This document shows positions 17,610 to 27,789 of a stretch of DNA of 64,000 nt, piece after piece. A program made the translations under genes and the position numbers. Positions within the stretch are counted from its first letter, which is position 1. Every line of letters starts with the position of its first letter. A model generated the notes under the pieces. The model worked only from the letters and a program-made list of their open reading frames with translations, made no database searches and had not been told where the DNA came from. Source of the DNA: Haliea sp. (lineage in GTDB: Bacteria > Pseudomonadota > Gammaproteobacteria > Pseudomonadales > Halieaceae). The stretch lies in NCBI GenBank assembly GCA_016704305.1, contig JADJAL010000020.1:1-64000 (forward strand), written 5' to 3'.

Positions 17610-18845
17610 ATGTCAGAAGCATGGATTATCGACGCCTGCCGCACCCCTCGCGGCATCGGCAAAAAAGGCAAAGGCGCTCTCGCTGAGCAGCACCCGCAAC
17701 ACCTGGGCGCAACCGTATTGAAGGCCATCGCCGAGCGCAACAAGCTCAACACCGCCGAGGTCGACGACGTGATCTTCGGCACCAGTTCACAGCGCGGCCG
17801 CCAGAGCGGTGACCTCGCGCGCATGGCGGCGCTGGAAGCCGGTTACGACGTTCGCTCCAGCGGCATCACGCTGGACCGTTTCTGCGGTTCCGGCATCTCG
17901 GCGGTCAGCCTGGCGGCGATGAGCATCATGTCCGGCACCGAGGACCTGGTGATCGGCGGCGGCGCGGAGATGATGTCGGTCTACGGCGAGGAAGGCGCCA
18001 TGCCCAGCATGTTCATGGACAACGGCAACCTTGCGCTGCGCGCACTGCACCCGCAACCGCACCAGGGCGTGTGCGCCGATGCCATCGCCAGCATGGAAAA
18101 AATCGACCGCACGGCGCTCGATGCACTGGCCTACGTATCGCAACAGCGCGCCGCCCACGCGATCAACAACGGCTATTTCGCCAAGAGCCTGGTCCCGGTG
18201 TATTCCGTGGACGGCACGCTGGCCCTGGACAAGGAAGAATTTCCGCGCCCGCAGACCACATTGGAAGGGCTGGCCGAACTCAAGGCCTCGTTTGCGCCGG
18301 TCGCCGATTACCCGCTGGATGAAAGCGGCACCACCTACCGCAGCATGGTATTGAAAAAATATCCCGGCCTGGACATCACGCACGTGCACCACGCGGGCAA
18401 TTCCTCCGGCGTCGTGGATGGCGCTGGTGCCGTGCTGCTGGCATCGCCCGACTATGCCAAGGCGCACGGCATGAAGCCGCGCGCGCGCATCAGGGCGATG
18501 TGCAACATGGGCGACTGCCCTACCCTGATGCTGAACGCACCGGCCCCCGCGGCGCGCAAGGTACTGGCCAAGGCCGGCCTGTCCATCGCGGATATCGACC
18601 TGTTCGAGATCAACGAGGCGTTTGCCGTGGTGGCGGAGAAATTCATCCGCGACCTGGGCCTTGATCGCGACAAGGTCAACGTCAACGGCGGCGCGATGGC
18701 GCTGGGCCATCCCATCGGCGCGACGGGTGCGCTGTTGATCGGCACTGTGCTGGATGAACTGGAACGCCGCGACCAGCAGTTCGGCCTGATCACGATGTGT
18801 GCCGCCGGCGGCATGGCACCGGCGATCATCATCGAGCGCATCTAG
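17610..18845 (+). CDS. Acetyl-CoA C-acyltransferase (thiolase II)
   Basis: Degradative or biosynthetic thiolase of 411 residues with a full catalytic set: nucleophile Cys92 in LDRFCGSGISAVSLA, the histidine in GGAMALGHPIGATGA and the C-terminal cysteine in MCAAGGMAPAIIIE. NEAFAVV is also present. It cleaves 3-ketoacyl-CoA with CoA, or condenses acetyl-CoA in reverse. It has a GGAG ribosome site and sits 11 bases after the crotonase gene. Seven bases after its stop begins a 54-base perfect palindrome, which may end the transcript. Confidence 0.93.
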   Translation: MSEAWIIDACRTPRGIGKKGKGALAEQHPQHLGATVLKAIAERNKLNTAEVDDVIFGTSSQRGRQSGDLARMAALEAGYDVRSSGITLDRFCGSGISAVSLAAMSIMSGTEDLVIGGGAEMMSVYGEEGAMPSMFMDNGNLALRALHPQPHQGVCADAIASMEKIDRTALDALAYVSQQRAAHAINNGYFAKSLVPVYSVDGTLALDKEEFPRPQTTLEGLAELKASFAPVADYPLDESGTTYRSMVLKKYPGLDITHVHHAGNSSGVVDGAGAVLLASPDYAKAHGMKPRARIRAMCNMGDCPTLMLNAPAPAARKVLAKAGLSIADIDLFEINEAFAVVAEKFIRDLGLDRDKVNVNGGAMALGHPIGATGALLIGTVLDELERRDQQFGLITMCAAGGMAPAIIIERI

Positions 18846-18852
18846 CCCTCGC

Positions 18853-18906
18853 ATTTGGGGTCAGAGTAAAAACCTCACGCGTGAGGTTTTTACTCTGACC
18901 CCAAAT
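18853..18906. repeat. 54-base perfect palindrome with GGGGTCAGAGTA arms
   Basis: Two perfect 27-base arms meet without a loop at 18879/18880. The outer arm reads ATTTGGGGTCAGAGTAAAAA and the centre CCTCACGCGTGAGG. It lies between the thiolase stop and the acyl-CoA dehydrogenase start. GGGGTCAGAGTA palindromes recur, as far as I remember, near REP-associated transposases in gammaproteobacteria. That link is from memory and unverified. Transcribed either way it would form a very stable hairpin, so it may also act as a terminator. Confidence 0.9.
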
Positions 18907-18982
18907 ATCCTTGCCACCCCTTCTGCACCGCTTAACCCCACTACCTCTCTATCCTGCACAATACTCGGCAACGGGAGTTCGT

Positions 18983-20205
18983 ATGTTTGAGTTCAGTGAA
19001 AAATCCCTGCGCTACCAGGCGCTGCTCAACGTGTTCATGGAGCAACACATCTACCCCAACGAGGAAGCCTATACGGAGCAACTGCACACAGCGGAGAATC
19101 GCTACAGTTACCTGCCGTTGATGGACGAGCTCAAAACCAAAGCCAGGGCGGCGGGGTTATGGAATCTGTTTATTCCCCCGTCACTGGCCGAGTTCAGCGA
19201 CCACGGCGGACTGAGCAATTTCGACTACGCGCCCCTGGCGGAAACCATGGGCCGCGTGCTGTGGTCGCCCGAGGTGTTCAACTGCAACGCGCCGGACACC
19301 GGCAACATGGAAGTCTTCATGAAGTACGCCACGCCCGCGCAACAGGCGCAGTGGCTGACACCCTTGCTGGCCGGCGACATCCGCTCGTCGTACGCAATGA
19401 CCGAACCACAGGTGGCCTCATCCGACGCCACCAATATCGAGCTGCGCATCGAACGCGATGGCGATGAATGGGTGTTGAACGGACGCAAGTGGTTTATCAC
19501 CGGCGCGTTGTACGAGCGCACACGCATCTTCATCGTGATGGGCAAGTCAGACCCGGACAATCCCAGCCGGCACCTGCAACAGACCCAGGTACTGGTTCCC
19601 AAGGATACACCGGGGCTGCGACTGCTGCGTCCGCTGACCACGCTGGGCTATGACGATGCGCCGCTCGGCCATGCCGAACTCGTTTTCGACAACGTGCGCG
19701 TGCCGCTGGAAAACGTCCTGCTGGGCGAGGGTCGCGGATTTGAAATCGCCCAGGGCCGGCTGGGACCGGGCCGTATCCACCATTGCATGCGCTTGATTGG
19801 CGCAGCGCAGCGCTCACTGGAGCTGGCCTGCCAGCGCGTCGCGTCGCGCACCACGTTTGGTCGCACGCTGAGCCAGCACCAGTCGGTGCGCGAGGACATC
19901 GCGCGCTGCTTTTCCGAAATCGAAATGGCGCGCTTGCTGGTGCTGAAGACGTGCAAAAAATGGACGAGGTGGGCGCCAAGGGCGCGTTGGACATGATTGC
20001 CGCGAGCAAGACGTCCGTGCCACTGATGGCGCAGACCGTCATCGACCGCTGCATGCAGATTCATGGTGCCGGCGGTCTCACCGCTGATTATTTCATGGCC
20101 GAAGCATTCAGCTATGCGCGCTGGTGCCGTCAGGCAGACGGTCCGGACCAGGTGCACATGATGTCACTGGGGAAAATGGTGATAGCGCGGTACGCGCAGG
20201 GTTAA
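18983..20205 (+). CDS. Acyl-CoA dehydrogenase, frameshifted
   Basis: FAD-dependent acyl-CoA dehydrogenase of about 406 residues. The start ATG 18983 has GGGAG upstream. Visible elements include the substrate/FAD segment SSYAMTEPQVASSDATNI, WVLNGRKWFITGA, and the C-terminal helical domain with ASRTTFGRTLSQHQSV. Near 19950 the frame breaks (LLVLKTCKKWTR instead of the expected KT-x-QKMDEVG). It resumes as MDEVGAKGALDMIAASKTSV and runs through QIHGAGGLTADY to the stop at 20203-20205. A one-base deletion explains it. It belongs to the same cluster as the APH-like kinase, as in ACAD11, where both domains are fused. Confidence 0.88.
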
Positions 20206-20209
20206 GTGA

Positions 20210-21890
20210 TCAGGCAGCCCGGCGAGCGTCCTCGGCTTTGCCAGGCACCTTGCGACCGGTAGTTGGCTTGCCCCGCGCGGCGCCTTTCTTGCTGGTTACA
20301 GGCGCTTTACTGTCTGCCGCTTTCTTCACCTGCCCGGAAGGCAGGCGGTGCTCGCGCAGCGCCTCGCGATCCGCGCGGGTCGGCGGCGGGCGGCGGCGTG
20401 ACGAACGCGGACGGTGGTACTCGGATTCATCCGGGCGCAGGTCGCCCTGTTCAAAGCGCAGCAGGATTTCTTCCATCGTGCGACTGATCTTGGTGCAGGT
20501 GCGGATCGACTCAATCGCGGGATAGGAGGAATGCTCACCCTCCTTCATCAACGCGATTAAATCCTTCTCCGACAGGTGCGACAGCAGTTTGGCGGGGTTA
20601 TACCAGCCGAATTTCGGCACGATGTTGATGTCGCCGCTGTATTCCTGGTCCATCAGCGCGTGGACGCTACTGATCAACATGTTAAAGCGCGGCCAGGTTT
20701 CGCTGCGATTCTGCACCATGCCGCGGTAAAAATTGAGCACTTCTCGGCCAACGCCCACGCCCAGCGTACCCAGGGCTGAGGTCAGCGCGCTGCGCTTGCT
20801 TTCATTTTTCAGGAACGGAATCGCGATGGGATTCACCATGCTCACAATGTAGTGATTGGCGGAATACAGCCGCTGCAGGCGCGGCGGGCAGGTCGTCGGC
20901 AATCGAGCCGTCCACCCATTTGCGCGTCGGCAGGTAGGGCTGGCGCTCCCCATGCTGGTTCTTGGCCATCAGCATGACCGGGGGAAATACGCCCGGCACC
21001 GCGCAAGACGCCATCACGGCTGCGCGCACGTACACGTTGGGCGAGGTAATCGCATTCAACAGGCGGTAGCGCTTGTACTGCTCAGCGGGCGCCACGGATA
21101 TGCTGATCTGCCTGCCTGTTTTTTCATAGGCTTCCTGTAAGGTCAGGTCAGGAATCATGCGCGCGATAAGCTTCTCGAGATCGGCTACGTCGATCTGCGC
21201 ATTGGCGCCGAAGAACATACGGGTAAAGGCGCTCGCCTCGCGTTCCGCCTCGGTCATTACATTCGCCGGATCGTAGAATTTCTCCAGTTCCGTGTCGGTA
21301 TGCGTCCCCAGGGTTCCCGCCACCAGGGCGCCCGCACTGGAACCGGAGATGACCCGCGGCAGCAGGCCCTGTTCGAGCATGGTCTTGACCACGCCGAGGT
21401 GATAAAACCCCAGGACACCGCCGCCGCTGAGCATAAGGGCGGAGCGACCATAGCAAATGTTCACACGGTAGAAGAAATCGAGCTTTTGCTGTACGTCTAT
21501 TTCGTTGCTGTCCAGCTCCGCGAGAAAGCGCAGCGCATCGTCAACCTCGTCGATGTATTGCTCAATCAGTGTTTTGGTGCCGAATTTGGCGCGGCCATAC
21601 AGGCTGTGACGTCCGATGCCATCAATGTTGCCGTGAATGCCCTCGTTGAGGGTGAACAACAGGCCGTGGTGGTCATGCCGGGCTCGCAGGCTGCGCAGTT
21701 TATCCAGGCGCAATCGAATCTGTGCGTAATCGTACTGGCTGGTCTGGTCTACCTGCCGCCAGCGCTTCTGCCCGGAAAGTTCATCGTGCGCCTGGGCGAA
21801 TTCTGCCCATTCGTCATAATTCGCAGCGCTGTTCATCTGCTTCTCTAATTGCTTTAATTTGCGCGAATTTCTCACAGGATCAGCCCTCAT
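20210..21890 (-). CDS. Patatin-like phospholipase with DUF3336 domain, frameshifted
   Basis: Serine acyl hydrolase with an N-terminal DUF3336 region (KQLEKQMNSAANYDEWAEFA) and a patatin core. The core has an oxyanion loop SGGGVLGFYHLGVV, nucleophile elbow GSSAG and catalytic aspartate in WVDGSIADDLP. Just after that aspartate (about 20885-20892) the frame breaks in a CGCCGCGCC run. It resumes with LQRLYSANHYIVSMVNP and continues to a Lys/Arg-rich, Pro-rich tail ending at 20210. The reconstructed length is about 560 residues. DUF3336 patatins act on triacylglycerol or phospholipid. The gene is convergent with the acyl-CoA dehydrogenase, with only four bases between stops. The start at Met 21890 is a choice; 21932 is also open. 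Confidence 0.85.
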
Positions 21891-22134
21891 ATTGCATCCG
21901 GGTTTTACGCCGATTGTACTAGCATATGCCAATTAGAGGATGACGAATAGCAGTCGCCTTGCCGTAATGCGAGGCGGTTCAGACCTTCATCCCCTGCCGC
22001 GCCAGAGTTGCGCAAAAACAGTGCAGTATCCGGCACATCTGCATTTTTGCACAATTCGCCCGCACAGAGTGGACTCCGTACATAAAGTCCTTAAAATGGC
22101 CGTTTGTCATGCAATCTCATGAAAAACCGTTGCC

Positions 22135-23238
22135 ATGACAACGCAAGCCTATAACTACAAGGGACCAGCTTTGCGCGCTTACCTGCTCGTCGTTGTTTTA
22201 TTGCTGCTGATTTTCGGCAGCATTGCGGGCTTCCTGTACAACAAATTTTCAGTGCTGTCCGACACGGATTTCACCCCCCCGCCAATCACGATCGCCGCCG
22301 CGACAGCACAATCCGCAATCTGGCCGTCGGAGCTGGAAGCGGTTGGTACGATACGCGCCGCGCGCGGCGTAGAACTGAGCGCTGAAACCAGTGGCGAAGT
22401 GATTGACATCGCAGTCCGCTCTGGCGAAAAAATCAAAGCCGGCCAAACGATCCTGACGCTCAATGACGGCGTGGAAAAAGCCGGGCGCAGTCAACAGGAG
22501 GCAAACCTCAAGCTGGCGCGCCAGTTATTTGAGCGCGACGCCAGACTGATAAAGCAAAAGACAATCCCGCAAAGCCAGTACGACCGCTCGCTGGCGGACC
22601 TGGACAGCGCGATTGCGCAGTTGGCGGAGACCAACGCGCAACTGGACAACAAGAGTATCGTGGCGCCGTTTGATGGGACCACCGGTATTATCCGGGTGAA
22701 GGTGGGCGACTATATTGAATCCGGCACGCCGATCGCCAACCTGCAGGATCTCACGGAACTGGAGATCGATTTTTCCGTGCCAGACAGGTATTTCCCCAGC
22801 CTGCGCCCGGGCCTGGCAATCGCCGTGCACGTCGCCGCATTTCCGGAGCGGGTGTTCCACGCAACCCTGAGTGCCATTGACGCCAGGGTCGATACGGGGA
22901 CGCGCAACCTGATGCTGCGCGCGACACTGGAGGAAAGCGCGGGCCTGCTGCCAGGCATGTTCGCCCGCATGGTGATCGACCTGGATCAACCGAGGCGTGT
23001 TGTCACCGTGCCAGAGACCGCCGTCAGCTACTCGCTGCACGGCAATACCGTGTATGTGCTGGTACAAAGCAAAGGCAAAACCACGGCGCAACCGCGGGTT
23101 GTAGAGACTGGCGATACTCGCGATGGCCAGATCGCCATTACCAGCGGGCTGCTCAGCAGCGAATGGGTCGTCACTGTCGGCCAGAACAAACTGTACCGCG
23201 ACGCCCGCGTCGTGATCGATGACCAAGTCAACTTTTAG
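22135..23238 (+). CDS. RND efflux periplasmic adaptor, second system
   Basis: Membrane-fusion protein of 367 residues anchored by one N-terminal helix (AYLLVVVLLLLIFGSIAGFL) rather than a lipid. The barrel-sandwich half reads ELSAETSGEVIDIAVRSGEK, IKAGQTILTLND, then a short hairpin (KLARQLFERDARLIKQKTIP) and beta-barrel. It belongs to the compact adaptors that pair with HAE-1-type pumps. It is followed six bases later by the pump gene. No outer-membrane channel is nearby, so a channel encoded elsewhere, or the one at 1039-2478, may be shared. Confidence 0.9.
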   Translation: MTTQAYNYKGPALRAYLLVVVLLLLIFGSIAGFLYNKFSVLSDTDFTPPPITIAAATAQSAIWPSELEAVGTIRAARGVELSAETSGEVIDIAVRSGEKIKAGQTILTLNDGVEKAGRSQQEANLKLARQLFERDARLIKQKTIPQSQYDRSLADLDSAIAQLAETNAQLDNKSIVAPFDGTTGIIRVKVGDYIESGTPIANLQDLTELEIDFSVPDRYFPSLRPGLAIAVHVAAFPERVFHATLSAIDARVDTGTRNLMLRATLEESAGLLPGMFARMVIDLDQPRRVVTVPETAVSYSLHGNTVYVLVQSKGKTTAQPRVVETGDTRDGQIAITSGLLSSEWVVTVGQNKLYRDARVVIDDQVNF

Positions 23239-23244
23239 CCGCTG

Positions 23245-26200
23245 ATGTCGTTCACCGACCATTTCATACAACGGCCTGTGCTGGCGATCGTGGTCAGCAG
23301 CCTGTTGCTGCTGCTCGGCGGCGCGGCGATGTCGCGCGTGAACGTACGCGAATTTCCGGAACTGGAACGCAGCGTCATTTACGTGGAAACCATCTACCCG
23401 GGTGCGAGTGCGCGCACGGTACAGGGCTTCGTCACCACGCCGCTGCAAGTCAGTATCGCCGGCGCCCGCGGCATTGAGTACATGACATCGATCAGCAACC
23501 CGGGCAGTTCGGAAATCGAAGTGCATGTACGCCTCGGCGAGAGCAGTCGCGACGTATTGTCCGAGGTGATCGCCAAGGTCAATGAAGCGCGCGGCGACCT
23601 GCCCTCGGACGTCGAGGAGCCCGTCATCACCACGGCCACCGGTGGCGACGCCATGATGTATCTTGCGTTTTATTCCAAGGAGATGAATCCCTACCAGATC
23701 ACCGACTACCTCCTGCGCACGGTACAGCCAGAACTCGCCACGCTGGAGGGCGTCGGCAAGGTCAAGATTTTTGGCCGCTTCCTGGCGATGCGTATCTGGC
23801 TGGATCCGGTGCGCATGGCCGCCCTGGGTGTCACCGCATCCGACGTGAGAGAGGCGATCGAACGCGACAACTACGTCAGCACATCCGGCGCGACCGAGGG
23901 GAATCTGGTGCGAGCAATGGTGGACGCACGCACCGACATGAAGACCCCCGAGGACTTTGCGGGACTGGTCGTGCGCCAGGCCGGTGAGGAACGGGTCAGG
24001 CTCGGCGATGTGGCGGATGTTGAATTGTCTGCGGAAACCACCCAGCTCAGAACGCTGTCCAGCGGTCGCGATGCCGTATTCATGGCCATTTCACAGACAC
24101 CGGATGCCAACCCACTGGATGTCTCGCGGGTCGTGCACGAGGCATTGCCGGGGCTGCGTGAAAACCTGCCCGCGGATATGGAACTGTTCATGGATTGGGA
24201 CGGCAGTATCGTCATTGACGAGGCCCTCAAGGAAGTCGTGATCACACTGCTGCAGGCCAGTCTCATCGTCATCCTCGTCATCTACCTGTTCCTCGGTTCA
24301 ATCCGCGTGGTGCTGATTCCACTGGTGGCAATACCGCTGTCGCTGATTGGCGTCGTTTTCCTGATTCTCGCAATGGGCTTCTCGCTCAACCTGCTGACGC
24401 TGCTGGCGATGATCATCGCCATCGGCCTGGTGGTGGATGACGCCATCGTGGTGGTGGAAAATGTACACCGCCATATTGAACTCGGTGCTTCACCCCGCGA
24501 AGCCGCGCTGGTGGGCGCGCGCGAGGTCGCGATACCGGTGGTGACGATGACCCTGACGCTGGCTGCGGTGTACGCTCCCATCAGTTTTATCGGCGGCCTC
24601 ACCGGCGCACTGTTCAGTGAATTTGCGCTGACGCTCGCCGGCGCCGTGTTGGTATCCGGCATCGTCGCACTGACCTTGAGTCCGATGATGTGCTCCCAGG
24701 TGCTCAGGGACCGCGCGCACCAGGGACGCCTCGCCACCTGGCTGGATCGGCGTTTCCACTGGCTTATTCATCATTACCGGCGCTTGCTGTCCATCAGCCT
24801 CAACCACCGCGGCGCGGTGATCCTGTTCGCCGTGGCGATCCTGGCCAGCCTGCCTGTGTTGTTCTCGCTCGCCCAGGAGGAGTTGGCGCCCGAGGAGGAT
24901 ACCGGGGGCGTCTATGTAACGGGCATCGCGCCGCGCTACGCCAACCTTGAGTATACGAACTACTTCCTCGAAGAAGTCGTGAAGATATGGAAGGGTATCC
25001 CCGAGTTCAGCCACTCGTGGCAGGTCATCCTTCCGAACCAGAATTTCGGCGGCATCACACTGCACCCCTGGGCGGAACGAGAGCGCACGCAGCAGGAAGT
25101 ACAGGCGGAGTTCCAGGAAAAGATCAGTCGCGTCGCGGGCATGGAGATGTTCGCTTTCGGCACCCCGCCACTGCCAGGTTTCGATGCGGGATTGCCGGTC
25201 AGTTTTGTCGTCGCCTCCACCGAGGATTACGAGGAAGTAAAACGCGTGGGCGAGGAACTGGTCAAAGCGGCGAATGAATCCGGGCTGTTCGTATTCATTA
25301 CCCAGTCGCTGGATTTTGACCGTCCCGAGATCAAGATCAATATCGACCGGGAACTCGCGGCGCGCCTCGGTATCTCGATGCGCGAAATTGGCCAGACCCT
25401 GTCGGTGATGCTGGGTGAAGCAGAGGTGAACCGCTTCAATCTCGACGGACGCTCTTACAAGGTGATCCCGCAGGCCGCCAGGGGCTTCCGCCTGACCAAA
25501 CAGGAGCTGGAAAAATATTACGTGCGCACCGCCAGCAACGAACTGGTGCCACTCTCGGCACTGATATCGCTGGAGTCCAAGGTCGAACCCAACGAGTTGA
25601 CGCAATTCCAGCAGATGAACAGCACCACCGTGCAGGGCATCATGATGCCGCCCAACAGCCTTGGCACTGGCCTGGCGTTCCTGGCGGAGAAACTGGAAGA
25701 GATCGCGCCCGGTGGATTCAAAGCGGGTTATACCGGCGCTTCGCAACGCTTTATGCAGGAAACCTCGTCCTTCCCTGTTCTGTTCTTGCTGTCGCTCATC
25801 CTCATCTTCCTGGTGCTGGCCGCCCAGTTCAACAGCTTTCGCGACCCCATCGTGGTGCTGCTGAGTGTGCCGCTGTCGATTTTTGGCGCCGTGGTCCCCA
25901 TCGCGCTGGGATTTGCCACACTGAACATTTACACGCAGATCGGCCTGCTGACATTGATCGGCCTGATCAGCAAGCACGGCATCCTGATCGTGGAATTTGC
26001 CAACAAGCTGGTGCTGCAGGGCATGACACGACACGAGGCCGTGCTGGAGGCCGCATCCCTGCGCCTGCGCCCGATACTGATGACAACCTTTGCCACCGTG
26101 ATGGGAGTATGGCCGCTGGTCATCGCCACTGGCCCTGGCGCCAACAGCCGCTTCAGTATCGGCTTGATGATCACCGCTGGCATGCTGGTGGGCACCATCT

Positions 26201-26307
26201 TCACGCTGTTTGTGATTCCGGTGTTTTACCTGCCGCTGCGTCAGCAGCGTGCGCAGCAGCTTCCCTCTGGCGCCGACACAGAAGCCACTCCTGTCCTGAC
26301 ATCCTGA
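23245..26307 (+). CDS. RND-family efflux pump, second system
   Basis: RND permease of 1020 residues starting MSFTDHFIQRPVLAIVVSSL. The proton-relay pair is in IAIGLVVDDAIVVVENVHRH and the TM10 lysine in LISKHGILIVEFANKL, so the pump looks functional. It is clearly distinct from the pump at 6829-9924 in both loops, and is closer to the MexF/HAE-1 style with PELERSVIYVETIYPGAS at the N-terminus. It forms a two-gene operon with the upstream adaptor. Substrate unknown. Confidence 0.93.
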   Translation: MSFTDHFIQRPVLAIVVSSLLLLLGGAAMSRVNVREFPELERSVIYVETIYPGASARTVQGFVTTPLQVSIAGARGIEYMTSISNPGSSEIEVHVRLGESSRDVLSEVIAKVNEARGDLPSDVEEPVITTATGGDAMMYLAFYSKEMNPYQITDYLLRTVQPELATLEGVGKVKIFGRFLAMRIWLDPVRMAALGVTASDVREAIERDNYVSTSGATEGNLVRAMVDARTDMKTPEDFAGLVVRQAGEERVRLGDVADVELSAETTQLRTLSSGRDAVFMAISQTPDANPLDVSRVVHEALPGLRENLPADMELFMDWDGSIVIDEALKEVVITLLQASLIVILVIYLFLGSIRVVLIPLVAIPLSLIGVVFLILAMGFSLNLLTLLAMIIAIGLVVDDAIVVVENVHRHIELGASPREAALVGAREVAIPVVTMTLTLAAVYAPISFIGGLTGALFSEFALTLAGAVLVSGIVALTLSPMMCSQVLRDRAHQGRLATWLDRRFHWLIHHYRRLLSISLNHRGAVILFAVAILASLPVLFSLAQEELAPEEDTGGVYVTGIAPRYANLEYTNYFLEEVVKIWKGIPEFSHSWQVILPNQNFGGITLHPWAERERTQQEVQAEFQEKISRVAGMEMFAFGTPPLPGFDAGLPVSFVVASTEDYEEVKRVGEELVKAANESGLFVFITQSLDFDRPEIKINIDRELAARLGISMREIGQTLSVMLGEAEVNRFNLDGRSYKVIPQAARGFRLTKQELEKYYVRTASNELVPLSALISLESKVEPNELTQFQQMNSTTVQGIMMPPNSLGTGLAFLAEKLEEIAPGGFKAGYTGASQRFMQETSSFPVLFLLSLILIFLVLAAQFNSFRDPIVVLLSVPLSIFGAVVPIALGFATLNIYTQIGLLTLIGLISKHGILIVEFANKLVLQGMTRHEAVLEAASLRLRPILMTTFATVMGVWPLVIATGPGANSRFSIGLMITAGMLVGTIFTLFVIPVFYLPLRQQRAQQLPSGADTEATPVLTS

Positions 26308-26369
26308 CGCTCGTCACCTGCGCAGCACTCGCGTAAGCAAACCGGGATCGCTGTTGTGGCACGGAGGGA

Positions 26370-26443
26370 GGCAGATGATTCCGCTTTCACCCTGCGGTGA
26401 GTGAGCTTTTCGAACAAGCAGGGTGGAAGCGGGATCGTCTGCC
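26370..26443 (+). ncRNA. Long RNA stem-loop (26 pairs, 22-base loop)
   Basis: Bases 26370-26395 and 26418-26443 are inverted repeats of 26 bases. They differ at only three positions, and each is a T opposite a G on the plus strand. Transcribed in the plus direction all 26 pairs form, three of them as U-G. On the opposite strand these would be A-C mismatches. This suggests an RNA made from the plus strand, downstream of the RND pump gene. There is no U-tract, so a simple terminator is unlikely. Function unknown. Confidence 0.55.
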
Positions 26444-26581
26444 GGCGCCCTGACGCGATCCAATGCCTTCAACTCAGCGAATGCAGAAGACCAAAACACA
26501 AACCCACTTGGGTAGACGCACCATTGTGCGGTATCGTGCCCATCTATAATTAAACGCTGACCGCGACCCCGAGGACTCCCC

Positions 26582-27787
26582 ATGACCGCAATTCACAAGA
26601 GAGTGTTCTTTCGCCTGCGCCAAAAACTGATGGGCGCGTTTATCACCAAACCACAACCCAAACCCCTGGTGCTTCTGGGGCCGGGGTCGGCGCTGCAGTT
26701 GGGCCAGCTGATAGGCAGCTTCGGCATGCGCAAGATTCTTGTGGTGACCGATAAACCGCTGCGCGAGCTTGGCGTGCTCGATCCCACGCTGCAGGCATTG
26801 CACGACGCCGGCGTGGAGACTGCAATTTTCGACGGTGTGCTGCCGGACCCCACGGAGCAGGTCGTCGACCTGGGCATCGACTGTTACCACCGTGAGCGCT
26901 GCGATTCGGTACTTGCGTTCGGCGGCGGCTCCTCGATAGACGCCGCCAAGGTGATCGCGCTGGGTGCGGCCAACCACTGCAAGGCGGCGGCCTGCATCGG
27001 CGCGAAGAAGTGCAAGCTGCCCGCTGCACCGTTTTTCGCCGTTCCAACCACCGCAGGCACCGGATCGGAAGCCACATTCATTGCCGTGATATCCAACAAC
27101 GAGACGCACGCAAAAGGCGGCGTGATAGACCCCAGCCTGATCCCGAAAGCCGCCGCACTGGACCCTGAAGTGATGCGCGGACTACCGGCGCACATCACCG
27201 CCGCCACCGGCATGGATGCGCTGACGCACGCGATTGAATCCTACATCGGCCGCTGGCGCACCGACGACACCGACTACTACGGACTGGCGGCCTGCCGCCT
27301 GGTGTTCGACAACCTGGCCGAGGCCTGCCGCAATGGCAGCAACCTGCAGGCGCGCGAGGCGATGGCGCTGGCATCGCACTACGGCGGGCTGGCCATCACC
27401 AACGCGCTGGTCGGCTACGTGCACGCCATTTCCCACAACCTGGGCGCGAAGTACAGCATTCCGCACGGGCTCGGCAATGCGATGGTGCTGCCCCACATAC
27501 TGGAACTGCTGAAAGACGACGCCAGCGAGAAACTGGCCGATATCGCCGTACACTGCGGTATCGGCGAGCGGCGGGAACCCGTCCCGACGCTGGTGCGCAA
27601 ACTGATCGATAAAGTATGGGCGCTCAACGACGAGATCGGCATCCCGCGCACCAGCGAGGTGATCCGCGAGCAAGACATTGAAGCGCTGGTGACGGCGGCG
27701 ATCACCGAGGGCGGCAGCTATCCCTCGCCACGCTTCATCACGGAAGATGAATGCCAGGGTGTTCTCAGGGCGCTGCGCGCAGCGTAG
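26582..27787 (+). CDS. Iron-containing alcohol dehydrogenase
   Basis: Group III Fe-dependent alcohol dehydrogenase of 401 residues. Nucleotide binding is marked by AFGGGSSIDAAK and PTTAGTGSEAT. The metal ligands fall in GMDALTHAIESY and in HAISHNLGAKYSIPHGLGNA, with VLPHIL following. It oxidises an alcohol or reduces an aldehyde with NAD(P). It stands alone after a 274-base gap containing the RNA stem-loop, and is convergent with the acyl-CoA synthetase, with only two bases between stops. The substrate may be a medium or long-chain alcohol given the surrounding acyl-CoA genes, but this is inference. Confidence 0.9.
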   Translation: MTAIHKRVFFRLRQKLMGAFITKPQPKPLVLLGPGSALQLGQLIGSFGMRKILVVTDKPLRELGVLDPTLQALHDAGVETAIFDGVLPDPTEQVVDLGIDCYHRERCDSVLAFGGGSSIDAAKVIALGAANHCKAAACIGAKKCKLPAAPFFAVPTTAGTGSEATFIAVISNNETHAKGGVIDPSLIPKAAALDPEVMRGLPAHITAATGMDALTHAIESYIGRWRTDDTDYYGLAACRLVFDNLAEACRNGSNLQAREAMALASHYGGLAITNALVGYVHAISHNLGAKYSIPHGLGNAMVLPHILELLKDDASEKLADIAVHCGIGERREPVPTLVRKLIDKVWALNDEIGIPRTSEVIREQDIEALVTAAITEGGSYPSPRFITEDECQGVLRALRAA

Positions 27788-27789
27788 CG

